A stretch of DNA of 6,371 nt from Acholeplasmataceae bacterium UBA6235 (GTDB lineage Bacteria; Bacillota_I; Bacilli_A; Acholeplasmatales; UBA5453): contig DJWH01000020.1 of NCBI GenBank assembly GCA_002441525.1, positions 12,791-19,161 on the forward strand. The letters run 5' to 3'. Below the pieces are notes generated by a model. It searched no databases, was not told the origin of the DNA, and saw only the letters and a list, made by a program, of their open reading frames with translations. Of this stretch, positions 1 to 5,549 are shown one piece after another (position 1 is the first letter of the stretch; each line of letters starts with the position of its first letter). The translations under genes were made by a program, and so were the position numbers.

Positions 1-2159
1 TCCAAGAAATCAGAGCGAAGAAAACCATCGATAAATTATCGTTGTTATCCGCTCCAACCGGTGTGGTTATCCGCGATGGTGAAGAACAAGAAATCATGAT
101 TTCTGATTTGGTTATAGATGATTTAATGAAACTAGCCACCGGTAAACAGATCAGTGCCGATTCTGTGGTTAGAGAAGGTCAAATTGAAGTCAATGAGTCC
201 TTACTGACTGGTGAGTCCGATCCAATTGTTAAAAAAGTTGGGGATGAGCTATTCTCAGGGTCATTCGTAGTTTCAGGACACTGTGTCGCACAAGTAACGA
301 AAATCGGTAAAGAGTCTTACATTGAAAATCTTGCAAAACAAGCAAAGAAATACCGTAAACCAAAATCCGACCTATTGAAGTCGTTGAGAAATATCATTCG
401 TACCGTTGGGTTCTTAATTATCCCAATCGGTGGAACCTTATTCTACATGCAAATCCATGGTGGCGCTGCCTACAATGACGCGGTTAGAGGCGTCGCGGGC
501 GCCGTCATAGGTATGATTCCTTCGGGATTGTTCCTATTAACCTCCGTAACCTTAGCGGTTGGGGTCTTAAGACTCGCTCAAAACAACACCTTGGTTCAAG
601 AGTTGTATTGTATTGAAATGCTCGCTCGTATCGATACCCTCTGTTTAGACAAAACCGGTACCATCACCGATGGCACTATGGCGGTTAAGTCGGTCATTGA
701 ATATGTCAATCCTTCAGGGTTGCCAATCAAAAAAGCCATCCCAACCATGATGGCGTCACTGGAAGAAAAGAACTTAACCTCAGAAGCCCTTGAACAAAAA
801 TTTGGTACGACAAAACGCATTAAAACCAAAGCAGTGATTCCATTCTCAAGTGCACGTAAACTCTCAGCAGTTGAATTTGAAAAATATGGCACATTCGCCT
901 TAGGTGCACCTGAATTTGTCTTAAAAAAGGATGCTTATGCAGATGTCGCAGCTGACGTGGAAAAGAACGCCAAAGAAGGCTATCGCGTCATTGCGATTGC
1001 CCATTCGGCTCAATCCATCGATGGCGAAAAACTCCCATCAGATATCAAAGCGATTGGTCTAGTGGTCATTGAAGATACCATTCGCCCTGACGCGATTGTT
1101 ACCATTGAATATTTTAAAACCCACAATGTGGACGTGAAGGTCATCTCCGGGGATAACCCAATGACGGTCGCACACATTTCTAAACGTGCCGGTATTGAAG
1201 ATGCCGACAAGTTCATCAGTTTAGAGGGTGTTTCGGATAAAGATGTCATTCGTTATGCGGATAAATATACAGTCTTTGGTCGTGTATCGCCAACCCAAAA
1301 GAAATTATTAATCGAATCCCTAAAACGCAGCGGTCGAACCGTCGCCATGACCGGTGATGGTGTTAACGATATTTTAGCCCTTAAAGAAGCCGATACATCC
1401 ATCGCGATGGCGTCCGGTTCTGAAGCGGCTCGTAACGTATCACACTTGGTTTTGATGGACTCGAATTTCTCATCCATGCCTAAAGTCGTGAATGAAGGCC
1501 GTAGGGTCATCAACAACGTTCAAAGGGTTGCCATCTTGTTCTTAACCAAAACCATTTTCTCATTCATGTTATCGATGGTTGCGATTCTATCGAGAGGTAT
1601 TTATCCGATTACCCCATCACAATTATCGATGATCGACTTCCTCGTTATTGGTCTACCATCGTTCTTCTTAGCGTTAGAACCAAACACCAACCAAGTCAAA
1701 GGTCGTTTCTTACTCAACGTCTTGAAGCGCGCATTACCTGGTGCACTGGTGGTAGTCATCAACGTTTTAATCATCTTCGCACTAACGCCGATCTTACAAA
1801 TCGATAAGACCCAATCATCAACCCTTATTGTCATCTCTGCCACCTTTACAGCGATGATGGTATTGTTACGTGTTTTAAAACCGATGAACATGGTTCGTAC
1901 GATTTTATTTGGCGTGATGTTTACAGCGTTTATCGCAGCGACGATTTTCGCCCCTGATTTCTTTGAATTCAATTCCTTCTTTAGGGATTATTATTCATCT
2001 TCAACAGGCGCACTCGTGCCAAGATTACCAGTTGAACACATATTGTTATTGATTGTTTTGGTTCAAACCGCTTATCCAGCGATGGGCATCATCGCGAACA
2101 TTCCAGGATACATTTCCAAAGCCATCAAGTTTGTTTTGATGAAATTATCCAGCATTTAA
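1..2159 (+). CDS. CtpE-like P-type cation-transporting ATPase, 5' end missing
   Basis: Membrane pump that uses ATP to move a cation, forming an aspartyl-phosphate intermediate. The reading frame is open from base 3, so the start and the first membrane helices lie upstream; 718 residues are visible, and CtpE-type pumps have, as I recall, a little under 800. In order: actuator domain with TGES (207-218); helices M3 and M4 (about 393-575) with the motif PSGL (519-530); phosphorylation motif DKTGT (648-662), Asp at 648-650; nucleotide-binding domain with FSSARK near 846; SGDNP (1146-1160) and TGDGVND (1350-1370) of the HAD fold; then about six hydrophobic segments from 1520 to 2120. The motif set and the sequence around M6 (IDFLVIGLPSFFLALEPN) resemble CtpE-type pumps of Gram-positive bacteria. 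Mycobacterial CtpE is reported to transport calcium, but the ion here is not proven; PSGL replaces the PEGL of calcium pumps. The family call is firm, the substrate is not. Stop is TAA; rlmB follows after 36 bases. Confidence 0.93.
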   Translation, partial: QEIRAKKTIDKLSLLSAPTGVVIRDGEEQEIMISDLVIDDLMKLATGKQISADSVVREGQIEVNESLLTGESDPIVKKVGDELFSGSFVVSGHCVAQVTKIGKESYIENLAKQAKKYRKPKSDLLKSLRNIIRTVGFLIIPIGGTLFYMQIHGGAAYNDAVRGVAGAVIGMIPSGLFLLTSVTLAVGVLRLAQNNTLVQELYCIEMLARIDTLCLDKTGTITDGTMAVKSVIEYVNPSGLPIKKAIPTMMASLEEKNLTSEALEQKFGTTKRIKTKAVIPFSSARKLSAVEFEKYGTFALGAPEFVLKKDAYADVAADVEKNAKEGYRVIAIAHSAQSIDGEKLPSDIKAIGLVVIEDTIRPDAIVTIEYFKTHNVDVKVISGDNPMTVAHISKRAGIEDADKFISLEGVSDKDVIRYADKYTVFGRVSPTQKKLLIESLKRSGRTVAMTGDGVNDILALKEADTSIAMASGSEAARNVSHLVLMDSNFSSMPKVVNEGRRVINNVQRVAILFLTKTIFSFMLSMVAILSRGIYPITPSQLSMIDFLVIGLPSFFLALEPNTNQVKGRFLLNVLKRALPGALVVVINVLIIFALTPILQIDKTQSSTLIVISATFTAMMVLLRVLKPMNMVRTILFGVMFTAFIAATIFAPDFFEFNSFFRDYYSSSTGALVPRLPVEHILLLIVLVQTAYPAMGIIANIPGYISKAIKFVLMKLSSI

Positions 2160-2195
2160 AAAAGTAATTTTTCTTGGAGAGAGGGTATATATCAT

Positions 2196-2891
2196 ATGAT
2201 TATCTATGGAAAAAACACAGTTAAAGAGGCCATTCTCGCCAAAAGACCCATCTATCAAGTATGGATTGATGAAAAGAAAACAGATTTCAAATGGGTGCCT
2301 TTTTTGAATGAGCATCACATTAAATACCAATTGGTTTCCAAACACCAATTGAATGAAAAAACCGACAATCAAAACCATCAAGGGATTGTTGCGGATGTAA
2401 AACCTTATGACTATGCAGACTTAAATGTCTTGTTTGACGGTCAAAAGAAAAAGGTTTTAATCCTCGATCAAATTGAAGACCCACATAACTTAGGTGCTAT
2501 TTTAAGAAGCGTTGAAGCGACTAAAATTGATGCTGTGATTTTGCCTAAAAATCGTAGCGTCGATATTACTGGCACGGTTGCGAAAACCGCTGTTGGGGCT
2601 TTAGAATATACCACCATCATCCAAGTAACCAACCTCACTCAAACCATTGATAAACTCAAACAACATGGCTTTTGGGTCGTTGGTACCGATATGGTCGCTG
2701 AAAAAACCTACAAAGACATCGACACCTCTACCTCAGTAGCGGTGGTGATTGGCAATGAGGGTGAAGGTATATCTCGTTTGGTTAAACAATCATGTGACTA
2801 TTTGGTCACCATCCCGATGATAGGGAAAGTTAACTCATTGAATGCCAGTGTTGCCGCGGCACTGATATTATACAAACTTGCAGATCTTTAG
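2196..2891 (+). CDS. rlmB: 23S rRNA (guanosine-2'-O)-methyltransferase RlmB (TrmH/SpoU family)
   Basis: Transfers a methyl group from S-adenosylmethionine to the 2'-OH of a guanosine in the 23S rRNA peptidyl-transferase region (G2251 in E. coli). Its 231 residues are slightly short for RlmB (about 243-250). The N-terminal part (about 1-70) has the substrate-binding start IYGKNTVKEAI. The SPOUT knot domain carries motif 1 DPHNLGAILRS (95-105) with Asn98 and Arg104, motif 2 VVIGNEGEGIS (183-193) and motif 3 SLNASVAAA (213-221), which form the SAM pocket and catalytic site. The ATG at 2196 is preceded by GGAGAGAGGG (2176-2185). Position just before the sigma factor and rpmG-secE-nusG matches the Bacillus order, though the yacP/rae1 gene that lies between rlmB and sigH there is absent. 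I see no convincing promoter in the 36-base gap, so it may be read from upstream. TrmH paralogues are hard to separate by motif, but the neighbourhood favours RlmB. Confidence 0.9.
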   Translation: MIIYGKNTVKEAILAKRPIYQVWIDEKKTDFKWVPFLNEHHIKYQLVSKHQLNEKTDNQNHQGIVADVKPYDYADLNVLFDGQKKKVLILDQIEDPHNLGAILRSVEATKIDAVILPKNRSVDITGTVAKTAVGALEYTTIIQVTNLTQTIDKLKQHGFWVVGTDMVAEKTYKDIDTSTSVAVVIGNEGEGISRLVKQSCDYLVTIPMIGKVNSLNASVAAALILYKLADL

Positions 2892-2899
2892 GAGGATTC

Positions 2900-3430
2900 A
2901 TGTCATACAAAGCCTACAATGATTACGAACTCATTTATATGGTTCAAGATCAACAGGACATGATGGCTTTAGACATACTATTTACGAAGTACGACAAGTT
3001 TATACACAAGAAAATCAGTCAGTTTTATGTGTTTGATAGTGAGCGTGAAGATTTCTATCAAGAAGGATTGATCAGCCTTCATAAGGCGATTTTGTCCTTT
3101 AAAGACACGTACAACAAAACGTTCATGCGGTATTTTGAAACCGTTCTAGAGCGTAAATTCATCAATTTAAATCAGAAACGAAAAAGGTATCAACAAGAGA
3201 TGGATAACCTCGTCAATGAAGCGAGGTATATGCCCATTTGTGTGGAAGAACAGCCTAGTGAACACTATTGTAAACAGGTATTCAAATCGGCATTAGAAGA
3301 AGCCATCTACGATGCTTATTTCAAAGAAAACCAAAAGATACCCTCGATTGCGAGAACGTATCAACTCGACCCAAAGCAAGTTTATAACGCTATTTATCGG
3401 ATTAAGAAAAAGCTAACACAAACACCCTAA
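2900..3430 (+). CDS. sigH: SigH-like sigma-70 family RNA polymerase sigma factor
   Basis: Predicted alternative sigma factor directing RNA polymerase to a small promoter set; in Bacillus SigH serves early sporulation and competence, while in wall-less and other lineages SigH relatives are tied to competence or recombination genes. Region 2 spans about residues 7-98: YDKFIHKKI (2.1), REDFYQEGLISLHKAI (49-64, the core-binding 2.2 region) and a basic stretch KFINLNQKRKRY (86-97). A C-terminal region 4 with a helix-turn-helix is at about 131-172, ending YNAIYRIKKKL. At 176 residues it is clearly shorter than B. subtilis SigH (about 218), mainly in the linker and region 4. Its AGGAGG (2890-2895) overlaps the rlmB TAG stop and stands only 4 bases before ATG, so the two are surely co-transcribed. 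Gene position supports SigH over an ECF sigma factor. Regulon is unknown. Confidence 0.82.
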   Translation: MSYKAYNDYELIYMVQDQQDMMALDILFTKYDKFIHKKISQFYVFDSEREDFYQEGLISLHKAILSFKDTYNKTFMRYFETVLERKFINLNQKRKRYQQEMDNLVNEARYMPICVEEQPSEHYCKQVFKSALEEAIYDAYFKENQKIPSIARTYQLDPKQVYNAIYRIKKKLTQTP

Positions 3431-3442
3431 ATGGTGTATAAT
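3413..3442 (+). promoter_or_regulatory. Possible upstream promoter for rpmG operon
   Basis: A perfect TATAAT lies at 3437-3442, right after the sigH stop. The best -35 is CTAACA at 3413-3418 (4 of 6 matches, 18-base spacer), inside the end of sigH. It would act in tandem with the better promoter just downstream. The weak -35 makes this uncertain. Confidence 0.35.
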
Positions 3443-3445
3443 ATA

Positions 3446-3474
3446 TTGACTAAGGTGATGTGTCATGTTAAAAT
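3446..3474 (+). promoter_or_regulatory. Main promoter of the rpmG-secE-nusG operon
   Basis: TTGACT (3446-3451), a 17-base spacer, and TAAAAT (3469-3474) preceded by TG at 3466-3467, giving an extended -10. This is a near-consensus housekeeping-sigma promoter. Transcription should begin near 3481, leaving a leader of about 26 bases before the rpmG ATG. The -10 box is flanked by the inverted pair CATGT/ACATG, which may be chance. Confidence 0.8.
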
Positions 3475-3485
3475 ACATGTGCACT

Positions 3486-3506
3486 AACCACAGAGGTGGT
3501 TTTTTT
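3486..3506 (+). terminator. Hairpin plus T-run overlapping the rpmG ribosome binding site
   Basis: AACCAC (3486-3491), loop AGAG (3492-3495), GTGGTT (3496-3501) form a six-pair stem, and seven T's cover 3500-3506, directly before the rpmG ATG. The shape is that of a weak intrinsic terminator for read-through from rlmB-sigH. The 3' arm also holds most of the rpmG Shine-Dalgarno sequence, so it could instead lower translation. Function is inferred; the stem is short, with three G-C pairs. Confidence 0.45.
3493..3499 (+). promoter_or_regulatory. Ribosome binding site that fixes the rpmG start
   Basis: GAGGTGG stands 7 bases before the ATG at 3507. An in-frame ATG at 3465 is rejected because it lies before the predicted transcription start and would add 14 residues not seen in L33 proteins. 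Confidence 0.8.
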
Positions 3507-3656
3507 ATGCGAGAAAAAGTGATTTTAATTTGTGAGGAATGTTTAAGTCGTAATTACCAAACGACCAAGAATAAAGCCGTTCAAAAAGAGCGTCTTGAAA
3601 TCAAGAAGTTTTGTGTAAAGTGTAACAAACATACCCTACATAAAGAAAGTAAATAG
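3507..3656 (+). CDS. rpmG: 50S ribosomal protein L33, zinc-ribbon form
   Basis: Small protein of the large ribosomal subunit, located near the E site. The product is 49 residues, the usual L33 size, starting [17 protein letters not shown]. Two cysteine pairs, C9-C12 and C36-C39, make the zinc-binding (C+) version; zinc-free paralogues lacking these cysteines are made in many bacteria under zinc limitation, so a second copy could exist elsewhere. The start at 3507 is chosen from the Shine-Dalgarno sequence and family length. It is first in an operon with secE and nusG, as in Bacillus; its TAG stop (3654-3656) overlaps the secE Shine-Dalgarno sequence. Confidence 0.93.
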   Translation: MREKVILICEECLSRNYQTTKNKAVQKERLEIKKFCVKCNKHTLHKESK

Positions 3657-3668
3657 GAGGCTATTAAA

Positions 3669-4079
3669 ATGGCAGTCAAACAAAAAGCTACAGAACAAAA
3701 GAGTAAGTTAGTTGAAGTATTAACCACTGAGTACAGATGGGAAAATTTACTACTTGGTGTTCTAGCGTCTTTATCCCTAGCTTTATCCATCATGATTTTA
3801 AGTGGTATCTTAACCACAGAAGATGGTCCAATCCCACTAATTTCAGACTATCCTAATCTATTTGCAGGTATTTTATTGGGTATTTCCATCATTGGTTTGT
3901 TACTTGTTATTTATCCGTTCTTCGTACCAGCATTACCAGAATTAAAGAAAATGTCTTGGCCAACCTGGGCAGTTTATTTAGATGCAAGCGTACGCGTGAT
4001 GATTTTCGTCATCTTCTTCGCAATGTTATTCTTCGCATTCGACTTACTGATCGCTAACGTTACAGGGAACTTATTCTAA
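3669..4079 (+). CDS. secE: Preprotein translocase subunit SecE, three-helix form
   Basis: Essential clamp subunit that embraces SecY in the Sec protein-export channel of the plasma membrane. The conserved SecE signature ELKKMSWPT (91-99) is followed by the amphipathic stretch and the core membrane helix (about 108-129). Unlike the single-helix SecE of about 59 residues in B. subtilis, this 136-residue protein has two further hydrophobic helices, about 27-48 and 64-88, similar in layout to E. coli SecE (127 residues, three helices). The N-terminal 25 residues are charged and probably cytoplasmic. AGGAGG (3655-3660) lies 8 bases before ATG and overlaps the rpmG stop. The TAA stop shares its last A with the nusG ATG. 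Placement between rpmG and nusG agrees with the call. Confidence 0.92.
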   Translation: MAVKQKATEQKSKLVEVLTTEYRWENLLLGVLASLSLALSIMILSGILTTEDGPIPLISDYPNLFAGILLGISIIGLLLVIYPFFVPALPELKKMSWPTWAVYLDASVRVMIFVIFFAMLFFAFDLLIANVTGNLF

Positions 4080-4621
4080 TGATTGATCCACGTCGCTGGT
4101 ATATCGTGCAAACCTATTCCGGTTACGAATCGTCTGTCAAGGAAGACCTTGAACGCCGTATCGAATCGATGGGGATGCAAAACCTGATTTTTAGAGTGGT
4201 TTTGCCGGAAGAAACTTATATTGAAAAAGATAAGAATGGCAATCCAAAAGAGAAAGTAAGAAAGATGTTCCCAGGGTATGTCTTTGTTGAGATGATCATC
4301 ACTGATGATTCTTGGCACGTCATCCGTAATACACCAAAAGTAACTGGCTTCTTAGGGTCATCCGGTGGTAGAACCAAACCGGTTCCACTCCCACAAGATG
4401 AAATCAATGCCATCCTTCTTAAAGTTGGTATCATTGAAAAACCAACCTTCAAACACCCAATTGGGTCAGTTGTCAATATTATTTCAGGCCCATTTGCAGG
4501 TCAATCTGGTCAAGTTATTTCCTTTGATAATGATAAAGAAACAGCCATCATTTCGATTGAATTCTTCGGCCGTGGTACCCCAACTGAAGTATCCTTTGAT
4601 CAAGTAGAAAATCAAAAGTGA
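4079..4621 (+). CDS. nusG: Transcription termination/antitermination protein NusG
   Basis: General elongation factor that binds the RNA polymerase clamp through its NGN domain and contacts Rho or ribosomal protein S10 through its KOW domain. At 180 residues it has the normal bacterial length. The NGN domain (about 5-115) opens with RRWYIVQTYSGYE and contains FPGYVFVEM (64-72) and RNTPKVTGFLG (83-93); the KOW domain (about 125-177) contains the IGSVVNIISGPFAGQSGQV stretch (128-146). The ATG overlaps the secE stop by one base (TAATG), and the only nearby Shine-Dalgarno candidate is AGGGA (4064-4068) inside secE, so translation is probably coupled. It ends in TGA, evidence for the standard code. 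A strong hairpin follows at once, so nusG is last in the operon and is not followed directly by rplK. Confidence 0.96.
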   Translation: MIDPRRWYIVQTYSGYESSVKEDLERRIESMGMQNLIFRVVLPEETYIEKDKNGNPKEKVRKMFPGYVFVEMIITDDSWHVIRNTPKVTGFLGSSGGRTKPVPLPQDEINAILLKVGIIEKPTFKHPIGSVVNIISGPFAGQSGQVISFDNDKETAIISIEFFGRGTPTEVSFDQVENQK

Positions 4622-4641
4622 GTCCCCGGACTCACTTTTTT
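4614..4641. terminator. Strong bidirectional intrinsic terminator between nusG and the VOC gene
   Basis: AAAAGTGAGTC (4614-4624), loop CCCG (4625-4628), GACTCACTTTT (4629-4639) form an 11-pair stem, followed by T's to 4641. Read on the minus strand the same stem ends in four T's (complement of 4614-4617), so it can also end transcription of the convergent gene. The stem includes both stop codons: TGA of nusG (4619-4621) and TGA of the minus-strand gene (4634-4632). Confidence 0.9.
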
Positions 4642-5474
4642 AATATCAATTTTACGCCATCGGTGTCTTCGGTGAGAATGATACCCTGATGGATGGTATA
4701 AGGCATCTTCAAATCATCTAAGGCTTGGATGGCGCGATTGTATGCTTCATCTGTGCTCAGAACATAAGTGACATCCAAAAGACCTACCGAATCTACTTTA
4801 GCTTTCACTGGATTTGCCCAAGTGTTTAACGCTAAATGATGATGGTATGCTTTTGAAGACAAGAAATGTGCACTGTGTACATTTAAAAACAGGTTGTATC
4901 CCAAAACTTTCTGATAGAAATTGGAACTGTTTTTCAAATTGATTGTATGTTGGTGCATATGACCTAAAATGGTATTCGAATCTATTTTTGTAAATATGCT
5001 CGGATTGATTTTTAGGTAATAATCATAGTCAAATGGTTGATTTTCAACCTTTTCAGGGTGTGTATCGATGTCTTTCCAATAGGTAGGGTCTTTATCGACA
5101 TAGAGCTCAATACCATTGCCATCGGGGTCATTTAAATAAAGGGCATCCGAAATGCCGTGATCTGCGCCACCTGTAATGGGGTATTTGTTTTTCGCGATGT
5201 GATAGACCAATTGTCCTAAAGCCTTTTTAGTAGGTAGTAGGTATGCGACGTGATACAAACCTTGAACAGGTTGTCTCGGTGACGCATTTAAGTCGATAAA
5301 AGTCTTTAAAATCACATCGCTACCATTAATGGTATAATAAATGTGTTCAGGCGTTTCTTCATAGATAGAAAAGCCTAAAATTTGTGTATAAAAATATTTA
5401 GATTCTTCCACATTTCGAATTTTTAGTGATAACGATACTGGATAGACAGCATCGTGTTGATGATAGATACTCAT
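4632..5474 (-). CDS. Two-module VOC-family protein, CatE-like (putative ring-cleavage dioxygenase/glyoxalase)
   Basis: A 280-residue cytoplasmic protein of two tandem vicinal-oxygen-chelate modules, about residues 11-127 and 168-278. Its layout and phrases (GLYHVAYLLP at 72-81, YLNDPDGNGIELY at 113-125, LGHMHQHTINL at 170-180, YHHHLALNTWA at 210-220) resemble B. subtilis CatE, a catechol-2,3-dioxygenase of about 285 residues, and the related Mhq proteins linked to quinone stress. Candidate metal ligands are His75 and Glu123 in module 1 and His172/174/176 and His211-213 in module 2; at the module 2 position where many VOC proteins have Glu, the sequence reads DGVKLIL. Metal and substrate are therefore not established. 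GAGAGGTG (5489-5482) lies 7 bases before ATG. The gene is convergent with nusG and divergent from the 129-residue gene, with a shared palindromic control region. Membership in the VOC family is firm; ring cleavage is inferred. Confidence 0.85.
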   Translation of the reverse strand: MSIYHQHDAVYPVSLSLKIRNVEESKYFYTQILGFSIYEETPEHIYYTINGSDVILKTFIDLNASPRQPVQGLYHVAYLLPTKKALGQLVYHIAKNKYPITGGADHGISDALYLNDPDGNGIELYVDKDPTYWKDIDTHPEKVENQPFDYDYYLKINPSIFTKIDSNTILGHMHQHTINLKNSSNFYQKVLGYNLFLNVHSAHFLSSKAYHHHLALNTWANPVKAKVDSVGLLDVTYVLSTDEAYNRAIQALDDLKMPYTIHQGIILTEDTDGVKLILKK

Positions 5475-5497
5475 GGTGATTCACCTCTCATATGGTT

Positions 5498-5526
5498 AGT
5501 ATAACATTTCGAATTCGAAATATAAA
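5498..5526 (-). promoter_or_regulatory. Promoter of the VOC-family gene
   Basis: On the minus strand TATACT (5503-5498) is preceded by TG one base away (5506-5505), an extended -10. With a 17-base spacer the -35 would be TTTATA (5526-5521), only 3 of 6 matches. The spacer is almost wholly occupied by the 16-bp palindrome, so a protein bound there would block polymerase. Confidence 0.6.
5506..5521. promoter_or_regulatory. Perfect 16-bp palindrome, probable repressor operator
   Basis: ATTTCGAATTCGAAAT is identical to its reverse complement over all 16 bases and lies between the divergent VOC gene and the 129-residue gene. It sits between the -35 and -10 boxes of the VOC promoter and abuts the candidate -10 on the plus strand. 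As I remember it, the MhqR box of B. subtilis (a MarR-type quinone-responsive repressor) has the core ATCTCGAATTCGAGAT, which differs at one base per half-site. MhqR controls VOC-type dioxygenase genes, which fits. No regulator gene is visible in this window. Confidence 0.7.
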
Positions 5527-5528
5527 AT
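5521..5528 (+). promoter_or_regulatory. Possible -10 region for the 129-residue gene
   Basis: TATAAA (5521-5526) or TAAAAT (5523-5528) sits 22-29 bases before the ATG at 5550. There is no recognisable -35 at the right distance, so activity would be weak or need an activator. It overlaps the opposite-strand -35 and touches the palindrome. Confidence 0.35.
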
Positions 5529-5537
5529 GATTTGCTT

Positions 5538-5543
5538 AAGGAG
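5538..5543 (+). promoter_or_regulatory. Ribosome binding site fixing the start at 5550
   Basis: AAGGAG lies 6 bases before ATG 5550. The in-frame TTG at 5532 is upstream of this site and would put the Shine-Dalgarno sequence inside the coding region, so it is rejected. Confidence 0.75.
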
Positions 5544-5549
5544 ATAGTT

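Noticed and set aside
42..44. TTG as start codon of the P-type ATPase
   Set aside because: The frame is open back to base 3 and the upstream residues (QEIRAKKTIDKL) are typical of the actuator domain, so the real start is before the window.
596..1972. Several minus-strand open frames of 79-123 codons across the ATPase
   Set aside because: They are shadows of a gene with strong conserved motifs, with no family-like sequence or ribosome binding sites that stand out.
2158..2172. AAAAA-GTAA-TTTTT as a terminator after the ATPase
   Set aside because: The stem has only A-T pairs and overlaps the stop codon; too weak to call.
3422..3437. ACACC...GGTGT hairpin around the sigH stop
   Set aside because: Only five pairs and no T-run after it.
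3465..3506. In-frame ATG start giving a 63-residue L33
   Set aside because: It overlaps the promoter -10 region, lacks a ribosome binding site, and would add 14 residues unlike L33.
4365..4607. Plus-strand open frame of 80 codons inside nusG
   Set aside because: Shifted frame within a well-conserved KOW/NGN protein; no support of its own.
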